DNA from: CAYWWM01 sp965198025
GTDB taxonomy: Bacteria > Acidobacteriota > Terriglobia > 2-12-FULL-54-10
Reading direction: 5' to 3'
NCBI GenBank assembly: GCA_965198025.1
Contig: OZ240237.1
Location: 1,736,001 to 1,800,000, forward strand
Length of the DNA: 64,000 bases
The position numbers and the translations under genes were made by a program. The notes beneath the pieces were generated by a model. That model was not told the origin of the DNA, made no database searches, and saw only the letters and a program-made list of their open reading frames with translations. This document shows, piece by piece, positions 35,659 through 46,230 of the stretch (position 1 is its first letter; every line of letters begins with the position of its first letter).

Positions 35659-35957
35659 GAACAGCCTCCCGGAAAGAAATCGATGCCGAGCTAAGATTAA
35701 GTCGAAACCGCGAAAAATCAAACCCCCAAGTGAGAAATTCTTGCCGGAGGGAAACTGCGCGGCACGGCGAACGGCGGGCCGGGCGGAGCGGGAGATTGAA
35801 CAGCCGAGGTTTACCTGGCTGGGTGCTACAGCTGGCGCACCGAATCACAGCTGATCAGGCTGTTGTAGTATGATCGTAGCCTTCAGGACTTCTCGCTCTT
35901 CATAGCGGTGAATTTCCACTATCCGTTGCCGCTGAGGGTGTCCATTACGGACCATTG

Positions 35958-38900
35958 ATGGAACTCCCCAGGGATCTCCGTTTCATCCCGCTGAAGTACG
36001 CCGGACGCTGCCGAACGTGCGCGACGAGGCTGGAAGCGGGCGAGCGTGCCTACTGGTCACCATCGTCGAAAAATGTTTGGTGTAGTGACTGCGCAGGTGG
36101 CGGGGGGACCTCGGTCCAAGTCACATCGGATCAGGTGGCGGGCGGTTCGCGGAATGCGTCAACGAAGGCAAGCCGCAGCAGTTCGAGCGCGTCAAACTCG
36201 AGCGCCAACAGCACGCGAACTCCCTGGCAGCAACTGTGCACTTATGCGCAACGGTGCATTGAAGCGGAAGCGGCGAAATCGCTGGTCCCGTACGTCGAAG
36301 AGAACTCTCTGTGGTTCCTACACCCTGAGGAAGAAACGCTCGTAGTCGGGACGGGCGACTCGACGCCGGCACCCGGCAAACTCTCCGACAAACTGACGTC
36401 TCGCATACGGTCGATCCTCTACGGCTGGCCAACCGTCGTCGTAATCGACCGCGATCACTTGCCCAAGGTAGCCCCCCTTTTCGTTGTTCAGATCGAACCG
36501 TCCAGAGAATCGGACAACCAGTGGATGCTTTACGGCAATACGGAACCAGAGTTCAACCTGGCCATCACGGCCAGTGGTATCTTCGATTTTTCGATCACCG
36601 AAGAGATCAACGACCTATTAAGTCACGGCTTGCCGTTTGGCGATGCAGAGGCTTTCGCCGATCTCGCCGGACGAGCTGCCGGTCTGCTCGGACTACAGAT
36701 ATTGTCGCCATTCAACGCCAGAAGCCTGGATTCGAGGATAGATCGCAAACGAGGCATCTACAATGCCGCAATTTCGGTCGTGGCAGAGTGGTCCGTATAC
36801 ACAAGCAAACTTCGCGAGGAACTGCAACAACTGCAGACCCGGAAAGACTGGCCGACGACGGCTGCGGCACATCTTCTCCCCGGTGGTTTCACGCAGAAGA
36901 AAGACAAGCGACCCGCGTCCGTGCCTCTTGCGGCTCCACTCAGTTGCAATCAATCACAGGAGGAAACACTCGAACGTCTCCGCAGAGAACCTCTGACGGT
37001 CGTGACCGGCCCACCTGGGACTGGCAAGACGCAACTCGTTGTGAACGCGGTTGCGAACGCCTGGCTGGACGGCGACAAAGTCCTGGTGACCTCAACCAAC
37101 AATGGCGCAGTTGACGTGGCCGTCGACCGAGCGGCAAAGGACGTGAGTAGCGGCTTGCTGATCCGCACGGGAAATCGCGCTAAGCGCGTGGAGGTACCGG
37201 ACCGCATCACCGCGGCGTCTGCTCAGGCGGCGGCGCACCGCGGCAACCAAGCTGCAGCGCGCGCCCAGTTGAAACAAGTCGCCACCGAGCGCACCCAGCT
37301 TATGGAGAAACTGGCACGGCTGGACGAACTGGATGTGAAACTGTTGCAGATTGTCGAGGAGCAGGAGAAACTCAGGCGAGCGTTGCAGGAAGCGGCGCAA
37401 ACACTCTGGACTAACGCGAGCCCTCCTGAACTGCCGATCAGTTCCCACGCAATAGAGCGACGATCCAGACGGTTGTTGCGGACGTGGTGGTTCCCTCGCT
37501 TCCGCGCGCGGCGCTTACGAAGGCGAGTCGGGTGCGTTGAAATCGCTCCGTTGGAACAACTCGCCACCTGGGCTCGGATTGATCAGCGTATGGCAACGCT
37601 CGCCTCCCAATTGGCGATTGGACGAGCCGAACGTCAACAACTGAAGTCCGCAGTCGGCGACCCAACGACCAGTATGCGCGAAGCAGACCAGAAATGGGCA
37701 GATGCAAGCCTCCACGCAATCCGCATGGAAACGGCAACGCGCATCTCATCTGGCGCTGACCGTCTGGCAGCTTTCAACACAATCCCTGCTCACAGCGACT
37801 CTTTCAAACGAGCAGTCGGCAATTCGTTTCGCCACTTACGAGGCTGGGCGTGCACGGCACTCACAGCGGATTCCAATTTCCCATTGGAATCTGGGCTGTT
37901 TGACCTCGTAATCGTCGACGAGGCCAGCCAGTGCAGCCTCGCGGCCGTGCTGCCGTTGGCCTACCGAGCCAAACGTCTGGTGGTCGTGGGAGATCCATAC
38001 CAACTCAATCCGATCGTTTCCCTCAGCAATGGACGCCTGCAGGAGATCGCCGCACAAACAGGGTTCGACAACGACGATCTTCACGAGCGCGGCATCCACC
38101 ACAAATTCGGTTCGGCCTACTTTGCGTTCGAGTTTGCCGTAAGGCCCCAAACACCGGTTCTTCTCAACGAGCACTACCGCTGCCACCCACACATCGCCCG
38201 TTGGTTCAACAGGAAGTTCTACAATGGCAAACTTACCGTGTTGACGGATGTCTCCGACACATCCCAGCGGGATCGCGCCATCTGCTGGGTCGATGTAGAC
38301 GGCGCGGCAGTACGGCCCGCCACTGGAAGCTGGCTAAATCGGGCGGAGGCGGAGCAAACGGTGGGACAACTTCGCGCCGTCATCGAATTCGGTTATGAGA
38401 CTGTTGGCGTGGTGACTCCGTTCACCGCGCAGGCGAAACTCATCGAGGGAATCGCCAAGACGCAAATCGACCCGGATCGCCTGAAAGAAATCGCTTTTGA
38501 GAGCGGAACCGCACACAGGTTTCAGGGAGGCGAGCGTGAGGCGATCTTGTTTTCTTCCGTGCTGTCTCCCGGCATGGCCCCGAGCGGCGCCCGTTGGATA
38601 GAAAAGGAAAGAAACCTCCTGAACGTGGCTGTCAGCCGCGCGCGTCGAGCCCTGATCGTACTCGGCCACCCGCTCATTCGAGATTTGGGGAGTCCAACGC
38701 TGGCCTCCCTGCGGATCTATCTGCTGAATGAGGCCACCGTTTCGCCGCTCGCCGAGTTCCGCACCGACAGCATGTCCGAGAAACTCCTACTCGACGCCAT
38801 GCAACTCGGGGACCTCCTGCCCTACGCCAAGGACGAGGTGGAAGGATACGAGTTGGACTTTGCACTGAAGGAACAAGGGATCAAGCTGAACGTCGAGGTG

Positions 38901-39110
38901 GACGGCGATCAGCACCTGGACGCCAGAGGCCGACAACGACGCCAGGACCTTGCACGAGACCGCGTCCTGGCCAAACTCGGTTGGACAGTCCTACGGATAC
39001 CGGCGTGGCGATGCCACGAGGAGATTGAATTGGTAATTAACGAAATCAGGAAAATACGGGACAGATTGCTTGACGAAGCCGGTGCCAGCTCTCTGGATGT
39101 TCGTGGTTAA
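35958..39110 (+). CDS. SF1 (UPF1/DNA2-like) helicase fused to a Vsr/DUF559-like nuclease; putative defence protein
   Basis: A 1051-residue protein; ATG 35958 is chosen over a TTG just before it. Domains in order: an N-terminal CxxC...CxxC zinc-ribbon-like segment (CRTCATRLE ... VWCSDCAGG, about 15-48); a Ser-rich linker; an uncharacterised alpha/beta region; the SF1 helicase core with Walker A VTGPPGTGKTQ near 350, Walker B DLVIVDEASQ near 650, GDPYQLNPI near 680 and the motif VI-type VSRARRALIVLGHP near 895; then a C-terminal Vsr/DUF559-type nuclease (ELDFALKEQ ... NVEVDGDQHL ... LGWTVLRI, about 965-1015) with acidic active-site candidates. A coiled-coil insertion separates Walker A from Walker B. 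Related helicase-nuclease fusions act in phage defence; that role here is inferred. No partner gene is adjacent. Confidence 0.85.
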   Translation: MELPRDLRFIPLKYAGRCRTCATRLEAGERAYWSPSSKNVWCSDCAGGGGTSVQVTSDQVAGGSRNASTKASRSSSSASNSSANSTRTPWQQLCTYAQRCIEAEAAKSLVPYVEENSLWFLHPEEETLVVGTGDSTPAPGKLSDKLTSRIRSILYGWPTVVVIDRDHLPKVAPLFVVQIEPSRESDNQWMLYGNTEPEFNLAITASGIFDFSITEEINDLLSHGLPFGDAEAFADLAGRAAGLLGLQILSPFNARSLDSRIDRKRGIYNAAISVVAEWSVYTSKLREELQQLQTRKDWPTTAAAHLLPGGFTQKKDKRPASVPLAAPLSCNQSQEETLERLRREPLTVVTGPPGTGKTQLVVNAVANAWLDGDKVLVTSTNNGAVDVAVDRAAKDVSSGLLIRTGNRAKRVEVPDRITAASAQAAAHRGNQAAARAQLKQVATERTQLMEKLARLDELDVKLLQIVEEQEKLRRALQEAAQTLWTNASPPELPISSHAIERRSRRLLRTWWFPRFRARRLRRRVGCVEIAPLEQLATWARIDQRMATLASQLAIGRAERQQLKSAVGDPTTSMREADQKWADASLHAIRMETATRISSGADRLAAFNTIPAHSDSFKRAVGNSFRHLRGWACTALTADSNFPLESGLFDLVIVDEASQCSLAAVLPLAYRAKRLVVVGDPYQLNPIVSLSNGRLQEIAAQTGFDNDDLHERGIHHKFGSAYFAFEFAVRPQTPVLLNEHYRCHPHIARWFNRKFYNGKLTVLTDVSDTSQRDRAICWVDVDGAAVRPATGSWLNRAEAEQTVGQLRAVIEFGYETVGVVTPFTAQAKLIEGIAKTQIDPDRLKEIAFESGTAHRFQGGEREAILFSSVLSPGMAPSGARWIEKERNLLNVAVSRARRALIVLGHPLIRDLGSPTLASLRIYLLNEATVSPLAEFRTDSMSEKLLLDAMQLGDLLPYAKDEVEGYELDFALKEQGIKLNVEVDGDQHLDARGRQRRQDLARDRVLAKLGWTVLRIPAWRCHEEIELVINEIRKIRDRLLDEAGASSLDVRG

Positions 39111-39307
39111 CCGTTCTGGTCAGCAAATCCAAAACGGATTCCATCGAGCCCGTATTCCCGGTGGGGCCAGGATTTCTGAAGCGACTAACGGCCACCCGGA
39201 CAGATGACGCTCATTCCCCGCATCATACGGTTGCTGTTCTGGTAAAGTGAGATCAGCGAACACTGGAGTAATCTCGGGAAACAAGCATCTGCGAAGGAGC
39301 CTATCCT

Positions 39308-41761
39308 ATGACTGCAACACGTGATTCCCTCATTCCCCTGCTTCGGTGCGCGTGCCTGGGCGCGATTCTGCTGGGTCATTCGATCCTCTCGATGGCCCAG
39401 GACGTACCCATTATCCAGCCGGGCGCGCCGGGAGAGTCCGGGCGGCAGCTGAGCGCCGGAGAGGCCATCGAGATCGCCGATACCAGCTATTCGCCGGATG
39501 ACGTCCAGTTCATGCAGGACATGATCCCGCATCACAACCAGGCCGTGCAAATGGCCGCCCTGGTGGCCGATCGAACGAACCGGCAGGAGCTGCTCGACCT
39601 GGCGGGGCGCATCGACGCCTCACAGGTCGACGAGATTGCAGTCATGCAGCAATGGTTGCGGGAGCGCGGCGAGCGCGTACCGGACCCAACGGCGCACGAC
39701 GCCATGCATACCTCCCACGAGCAGGCCGGCATGGCCAGCCCCGAGGACATGGCCCGGCTCGCTCAACTGGAAAACACGGCATTCGACCGGCTGTTCGTCG
39801 AGTTGATGATCGACCACCACGAGGGCGCGGTGACGATGGTCGAGGAACTCCTGGAGCAACCCGGTTCGGCCTATGACCCGGTGCTGTTCGAGTTCACGAA
39901 CGACGTCACCAATGACCAGACCGCCGAGATCGAGCGCATGAATGCGCTGCTCGTGAGCCTGTCAACCGATCCGCGCGCGGGGCTGTCGCCGGGATTCGAG
40001 GACGCCGGCCAGGCGATCCTGAACCTGGAACTGGTGGCCTCGCTCCCGAAAGCGCCCGGTTTCTTCGACCCGCAAAACCCGGCCGAGTTGCCACCGGCCA
40101 AGCCGCAGGCAAAGACCGACGACTCGGGCGATGACGACGGCGGCCCAAGTAGTGAGGACACCGAGTGGAGCGAACGCTCGCCGCTTTTGAGCTTCTCGAA
40201 CACCGACATGGCCTTCGCCGACGACAAGCTGGTAGCCGGCAGCTACCATGGTTTCAACGTCTACCAACTGCAGGAAGACGGCGTGCCGACGCTCTTCAGC
40301 TCGGTGGTCTGCCCGGGCGGACAGGGCGATGTCTCCATCGTGGGCGATCTCCTGATCATGTCGGTGGAGCAGACCCGCGGCCGGGTGGACTGCGGGCTTC
40401 AGGGCGTCAGTGGAGACGTCAGCCCCGAGCGCTTCCGCGGGATTCGCATCTTCGACATCAGTGATCCTTCGCGGCCGGTGCAGGTGGGCCAGGTCCAGAC
40501 CTGCCGCGGCTCGCACACACATTCGGTCGTCTCCGGCCCCGGCGAGGACGGCAAGATCATCGTCTTCAACTCCGGCACCTCGTCCATACGCGACGGGGAG
40601 GAGCTGGAAGGCTGCGTCGCTGACATTGCGGGCGATGAGCGGACCGCGCTGTTCCGCATCGACGTTATCGAGATCCCAGTCGACGATCCGTCCAAGGCAT
40701 CCATCGTCTCCAGCCCCGCCGTCTTCGCGGATCCCGAGACGGGCCGGCTGGCCGGGCTGTGGCAAGGGGGCGACCACGGTGAGGGGACGCAAGAGACCCG
40801 TGCGACCAACCAGTGCCACGACATCACCGTGTTTCCCGAGGCCGGAATTGCCGCCGGCGCCTGCTCGGGCAACGGCATTCTCTTCGACATCTCCGATCCG
40901 TATCACCCCACGCGCATCGACGAGGTCGTGGACCAGGGCTTTGCCTACTGGCACTCGGCGACGTTCAACAATGAGGGGACCAAGGTCCTGTTCACCGACG
41001 AGTGGGGCGGCGGTAGCCGGCCGCGCTGCCGCACCTACGACCCCATGGACTGGGGAGCGGATGCGATTTACGACATCGTCGATGGCCAGCTCGAGTTCAG
41101 GAGCTACTACAAGTTGCCAGCGCCGCAGGTCGAGCAGGAGAACTGCGTAGCGCACAATGGCTCGATCATTCCCGTCCCGGGCCGCGACCTCTTCGTCCAG
41201 GCCTGGTACCAGGGCGGCCTCTCGGTAATCGATTTCACCGATTCGGCCAACCCGGTCGAGATCGCCTATTTCGACCGCGGTCCCATCCACGAGGAACACC
41301 TCATCGCCGGCGGGTACTGGTCGACCTACTGGTATAACGGCAAGATCTATGGCACCGAGATCGCGCGCGGGCTGGACGTCTTCGCGCTGCTGCCCAGTGA
41401 ACACCTGTCCGAAAACGAGATTGCCGCTGCGGAAATCGCCGACCAGAACGAGCGCTTCAACCCGCAGCAGCAGTTCAAAACGACCTGGCCGGCCGAGCCG
41501 GTGGTGGCGCGGGCCTACATCGATCAGCTGGAACGCAGCCAGCCGTTGCAGGACTCGCTGATGGCTGACCTGAGCGCTGCGCTGGATCGCTCAGAATCAC
41601 AGCTGCGGAGCGGCGGGCGCGATGCGGGGCTGGCCGCGAGCCTCCAATCGCTGGCAGAAGCCATGAGCGAAGGCGGTGGGGACAGCATCGCGGCCATGCG
41701 GAGGAACGCGTTGGCCGACACCTTGAACGGCATCGCCGACCGGCTGGCCGAGACGCGCTGA
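39308..41761 (+). CDS. Exported fusion of DUF305 domain and LVIVD-repeat region
   Basis: An 817-residue exported protein (signal peptide ending SMAQ; AAGGAG before ATG 39308). Residues about 65-215 form a DUF305 four-helix, ferritin-like bundle with two metal-binding HHxxA motifs, MQDMIPHHNQAVQMA and LMIDHHEGAVTMVEELL. The central and C-terminal part carries LVIVD-type propeller strands (GIRIFDISDPSRPVQVGQV, ILFDISDPYHPTRI, SVIDFTDSANPVEIAYFD). Metal binding by HHxxA bundles is likely copper or iron; LVIVD proteins are surface propellers of unknown ligand. The combination is seen in some Proteobacteria. GC-rich codon use looks stronger than in flanking genes, which may indicate transfer. Confidence 0.82.
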   Translation: MTATRDSLIPLLRCACLGAILLGHSILSMAQDVPIIQPGAPGESGRQLSAGEAIEIADTSYSPDDVQFMQDMIPHHNQAVQMAALVADRTNRQELLDLAGRIDASQVDEIAVMQQWLRERGERVPDPTAHDAMHTSHEQAGMASPEDMARLAQLENTAFDRLFVELMIDHHEGAVTMVEELLEQPGSAYDPVLFEFTNDVTNDQTAEIERMNALLVSLSTDPRAGLSPGFEDAGQAILNLELVASLPKAPGFFDPQNPAELPPAKPQAKTDDSGDDDGGPSSEDTEWSERSPLLSFSNTDMAFADDKLVAGSYHGFNVYQLQEDGVPTLFSSVVCPGGQGDVSIVGDLLIMSVEQTRGRVDCGLQGVSGDVSPERFRGIRIFDISDPSRPVQVGQVQTCRGSHTHSVVSGPGEDGKIIVFNSGTSSIRDGEELEGCVADIAGDERTALFRIDVIEIPVDDPSKASIVSSPAVFADPETGRLAGLWQGGDHGEGTQETRATNQCHDITVFPEAGIAAGACSGNGILFDISDPYHPTRIDEVVDQGFAYWHSATFNNEGTKVLFTDEWGGGSRPRCRTYDPMDWGADAIYDIVDGQLEFRSYYKLPAPQVEQENCVAHNGSIIPVPGRDLFVQAWYQGGLSVIDFTDSANPVEIAYFDRGPIHEEHLIAGGYWSTYWYNGKIYGTEIARGLDVFALLPSEHLSENEIAAAEIADQNERFNPQQQFKTTWPAEPVVARAYIDQLERSQPLQDSLMADLSAALDRSESQLRSGGRDAGLAASLQSLAEAMSEGGGDSIAAMRRNALADTLNGIADRLAETR

Positions 41762-42122
41762 CGCGTGCCTGTGAGAAATGGGCCGGCGGCGGCAACAAGC
41801 AGTTACAGTGTTTGGTGTTCCCTTTCGCTCCGACGAGCTTTCGCTATCACTGGAACCGGTTCCCGATACGGAGACCCAAGACAGTGCGGCCGCTGCCCCA
41901 TAGAAGGCACCCGGTTGACAATAGCCCGCCGGAAGCCACAAAGGATCATACTACCATCGTGAACGCCAAGGACGTTGGGGCCTCGTGGCCCATCGGGGTT
42001 GCAGGTCGCTGGAATGCGCAAATTTGCTATTATGAACTGAACGGCTGGGCGCTGTATGCCCGAATCGGAACGCGAGATCGCGCAACGAGGGACTCCACGC
42101 GCGACACGTTAATTTAACTGAG
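41762..42122. other. Intergenic region with candidate promoter
   Basis: About 360 bp before the two-repeat protein. TTGACA at 41913-41918 is a good -35 hexamer, but no clear -10 lies at the proper distance. A second TA-rich site TGCTATTATGAAC is near 42030. No gene is seen on either strand. Confidence 0.3.
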
Positions 42123-43178
42123 ATGCCCGAGATTTCGCTAGCCGCGATTGCGCGCGCGCTCGACTCGCTTCTGGACGACCAGATGACGGCACAGGCGCGA
42201 ATCACCGCGCATCTGGTGGCCGCGGCCGAGGCGGCCGGGCATGCCCCGGAGCGCATCTTCGAGTCTCTCGACGCCATCGTCGCGAGCACAGTGCTCGACG
42301 AGATCTGGATCACGGACGAGCGGGGCGTGGCCTACCTGACCACTGCCCGCGATGAAGCCGGAGCGCGCGTGCCGTTCCGGTTCGACCCCGACCCCTCGGT
42401 CCAGCCGCAGGCTTCGACGTTCTGTTCCCTGCTCGCGTCGTCCCCCGACAGCGACGATGCCGTGGCACAACCGGCGCAGGTGCGAGAGATCGATCACGAG
42501 ATCTATAAGTACGTCGGAGCCAGCGGCGTCGACCGTCATCGGATCGTGCAAGTGGGCAACGCGCCGGCCTTCGACGAGCAGGACGTCTTGAGCAATGCCT
42601 ATACCTCGCCGGTCATGACCGCTGTGATGGCGGCGTTCGGAGAGCCCGATCTTCCGAGTAACTCTTTTACCGACCGGCTGGCCGAAATCCGAATCGTCCT
42701 CGATGGGATCCTCGGCAAGCAGATGATCGTGCAGGCCACGCTCGTGGACTACTTCGTGATGGACGCCAAGGAGGCCGGCTGGTCGACGGAGGAGATATGC
42801 AGCCGGCTGCGGCGCATCGTGGATTCCACCGCCATCGGCGAGATTCACGTCGTGAACCCAGGAGGTGAGGCGGTATACTCCAGCCTGCCGCCGCCGCTTG
42901 CGAGCCGCTTCCCGGACGGGCTGCCGCATGCCGGTGATCTGGCTTCCCTGTTGCAGGGAACAGCGGAAGGGACGACGGAAATCGTGCACGAAATCGCCCC
43001 GCATGGTTCGGACGGCCTTCCCTACAAATACGTCTCCCTCGCCAGCGCCCACTCTGCGCGCCTGGTGCAGGTGGGTCTTCCGATCGAGAGCAACTCGCCC
43101 CTGTTACCAGGATCGATCTCCGCGCCATCAGACGCTGGGGGTGCGGGATCCGCCGCAGCGCCGGAAGGCCAGGCATAG
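42123..43178 (+). CDS. Hypothetical protein with two tandem sensor-like repeats
   Basis: A 351-residue protein formed by internal duplication. The first half (about 15-155) contains LDDQMTAQARITAHLVAAAE, ESLDAIVASTVLDEIWITDE and KYVGASGVDRHRIVQVG. The second half (about 185-330) contains GKQMIVQATLVDYFVMDAKE, LRRIVDSTAIGEIHVVNPGG and KYVSLASAHSARLVQVG. Each unit is a helix pair followed by a PAS/Cache-like beta sheet ending in a VQVG strand, a pattern found in extracytoplasmic sensor domains of chemoreceptors and diguanylate cyclases. There is no signal peptide, membrane segment or output domain here, so it may be a free ligand-binding protein or the remains of a receptor. Unknown function. 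Confidence 0.6.
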   Translation: MPEISLAAIARALDSLLDDQMTAQARITAHLVAAAEAAGHAPERIFESLDAIVASTVLDEIWITDERGVAYLTTARDEAGARVPFRFDPDPSVQPQASTFCSLLASSPDSDDAVAQPAQVREIDHEIYKYVGASGVDRHRIVQVGNAPAFDEQDVLSNAYTSPVMTAVMAAFGEPDLPSNSFTDRLAEIRIVLDGILGKQMIVQATLVDYFVMDAKEAGWSTEEICSRLRRIVDSTAIGEIHVVNPGGEAVYSSLPPPLASRFPDGLPHAGDLASLLQGTAEGTTEIVHEIAPHGSDGLPYKYVSLASAHSARLVQVGLPIESNSPLLPGSISAPSDAGGAGSAAAPEGQA

Positions 43179-43317
43179 ATGCGGAGGCCGGCCTAGATGC
43201 CGACCACGGGTTCACCGAACAGAGACGGTTCCGAACGCGGCGCCGACACACCCCAGTCCGACGGCATCCATGCCGGGTTCCACACGAAGGATGCCAGCAC
43301 CGTTCTCAATTTCTCCG

Positions 43318-43490
43318 TCAGCGCCGCCCATGCGCCGCCGCTTGCCGGCCTGCTGCCACCTGTGCGATGCGCGCGAGCATGCGGTTGAAGATCAGTCGAT
43401 ACAGGGGGTAGAGACCGTACCAGTAGGCAAGCCCTGTGGGGCCGAGTGGTTCGAACTCCGCGGTCTGCCGGATGACGCAGCCGCCCTGAG
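43318..43490 (-). pseudogene. C-terminal remnant of a DUF2867-type (SDR-associated) protein
   Basis: On the reverse strand the frame ending at TGA 43318 reads GCVIRQTAEFEPLGPTGLA, then YWYGLYPLYRLIFNRML and ARIA. This matches the last 50 residues of DUF2867 domains (pattern R.TA.F.P.GL.G..YWY.L.PLH..IF..ML..IA). No upstream part of the gene survives: homology stops near 43490, just before the purine permease gene. A truncated relic. Confidence 0.6.
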
Positions 43491-43549
43491 CGGACGAAGC
43501 GACGGACGGGCTACTGCGGCGAGACCATCATAATCGGAGACCAGAACCC

Positions 43550-44848
43550 ATGACAGAGATGCTGAATCGCTTCTTCAGACTGGAGCAGCACGGCACCGAT
43601 GTGCGGACGGAAGTGACGGCGGGCGTGACGACGTTCCTGACGATGGCCTACATCGCCTTCGTCAACCCGCAGATCCTCTCCGACGCCGGCATGCCGTTCG
43701 ACGCGGTGTTCGTCGCCACCTGCGTGGCCGCCGCGCTGAGCACCCTGGTGATGGGGCTCTACGCCAACCTTCCGATCGCGCTGGCGCCCGGAATGGGGCT
43801 CAATGCCTTCTTCACCTACAGCGTCGTGCTCGGCCTCGGCCACGCGTGGGAGGTCGCGCTCGGCGCGGTATTCGTCTCCGGCGTGCTGTTCCTGGCGCTC
43901 AGCGTCCTGCCGGTCAGGCGCTGGATCATCGAGGCAGTCCCTCAGGGGCTCAAGCTGGCTATCGTGGCCGGGATTGGGCTTTTTCTGGGAGTCATCGCAC
44001 TGCGGAACGGGGGCGTCATTCGGGGCAGCGATGCCACGCTCGTCACCGCCGGGGAGCTGATGACGGCCGGGCCGTTGCTGTCCCTGCTCGGCTTCTGCCT
44101 GATTGTGGCGCTCTCGGCCAGGGGCGTGCACGGCGCGGCAATCATGGGGATGCTGGGGGTCACGGCCGCGAGCCTCGCCATGGGGGTCTCCGAATGGGGG
44201 GGCATCGCGTCGCTTCCGCCCGATCCGACGCCGACGCTCCTGGCCCTCGACATAGCGGGCGCGCTGCAGGCGAGCATGATCGCCGTGATCCTGACCTTCC
44301 TCATGGTCGACCTGTTCGATACGACCGGCACGCTCATCGGCGTGGCGCACCAAGCCGAGCTTCTCGACGACGACGGCCGCCTGCCGGGCATGAAGCGCGC
44401 TCTGGTGGCCGATTCGGCGGGCACGATCGGAGGCAGCCTCCTCGGCACCTCTCCCGTGACGAGCTACATCGAGAGCGCAACGGGCACGAGCGCCGGCGGG
44501 CGCACGGGGCTGACCGCGGTTGTGGTGGCCGTGCTGTTTCTCGCCTGCCTGTTCCTCGCGCCGCTCGCCGGGTCCATCCCGCCGTACGCCACGGCGGCTG
44601 CTATCCTGTACGTCGCGTGCCTGATGCTGCGGCCGCTCGTGGAGCTGAACTGGAGCGACGTCACCGAGTCTGCCGCGGCGATCATGACCGTCCTCGCCAT
44701 CCCGCTGACATCCTCGATCGCCGACGGAATCGGCATCGGCTTCCTCACCTACGTCCTGATCAAGTTGATGGCGGGACGCTGGGGTGAGTGCTCGCCGACA
44801 CTAATCGCCGTGGCAGCGCTCTTTGCAGTGAAGTTCGCCTGGCTATAG
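43550..44848 (+). CDS. NCS2-family purine permease (AzgA/GhxP-like)
   Basis: A 432-residue membrane protein with about 12-14 helices; ATG 43550 follows GGAGACC. Family signatures: TEVTAGVTTFLTMAYIAFVN near the N-terminus, GLYANLPIALAPGMGLNAFF near 70 (the substrate-binding NCS2 motif), and TSPVTSYIESATGTSAGGRT near 305. This wording belongs to the AzgA subgroup of adenine/guanine/hypoxanthine:H+ symporters. Specificity within purines cannot be read. The gene sits between two gene scraps, so it may have survived in an otherwise decaying stretch. Confidence 0.92.
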   Translation: MTEMLNRFFRLEQHGTDVRTEVTAGVTTFLTMAYIAFVNPQILSDAGMPFDAVFVATCVAAALSTLVMGLYANLPIALAPGMGLNAFFTYSVVLGLGHAWEVALGAVFVSGVLFLALSVLPVRRWIIEAVPQGLKLAIVAGIGLFLGVIALRNGGVIRGSDATLVTAGELMTAGPLLSLLGFCLIVALSARGVHGAAIMGMLGVTAASLAMGVSEWGGIASLPPDPTPTLLALDIAGALQASMIAVILTFLMVDLFDTTGTLIGVAHQAELLDDDGRLPGMKRALVADSAGTIGGSLLGTSPVTSYIESATGTSAGGRTGLTAVVVAVLFLACLFLAPLAGSIPPYATAAAILYVACLMLRPLVELNWSDVTESAAAIMTVLAIPLTSSIADGIGIGFLTYVLIKLMAGRWGECSPTLIAVAALFAVKFAWL

Positions 44849-44871
44849 CCGCGTGAACCGCTCATGAGCGA

Positions 44872-45096
44872 GAGAACAGGAATCGTCTCAGAACAGCGCT
44901 GGAGAAGCAGGGATTTACCATCTACCCTTATGAATGGTGGCACTTCGACTACCGGAACTGGTCGGAATATCCGATCCTGAATCTGACCTTCGAAGAACTG
45001 GAAAATCGACGGCCGCAGATTGCCCCGGAATCTGCCCCAGGAACGGGACTGCGGGCAAAAAGCGCACCGCTGCCCCAAGGCGGCACGATTCTGTGA
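44872..45096 (+). pseudogene. C-terminal remnant of a D-alanyl-D-alanine dipeptidase (VanX/DdpX-like)
   Basis: The frame GAG 44872 to TGA 45096 reads RLRTALEKQGFTIYPYEWW then HFDYRNWSEYPILNLTFEEL. The EWWHFDY motif carries the catalytic Glu and zinc-binding His of M15D dipeptidases, and GF..YP.EWWHFDY..W..YPI.N..FE.L is their invariant C-terminus. The N-terminal two thirds, including the SxHxxGxAxD zinc site, are absent; the purine permease stops only 23 bp upstream. Confidence 0.75.
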
Positions 45097-45131
45097 TAAT
45101 CTGTGGCGCACCGCTGGAAGGAATCCATACG

Positions 45132-46226
<1,095 letters not shown>

Positions 46227-46230
<4 letters not shown>

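Noticed and set aside
43846..44787. 313-codon plus-strand frame inside the purine permease gene
   Set aside because: A long out-of-frame shadow caused by high GC; Arg/Gly/His-rich with no family motif.
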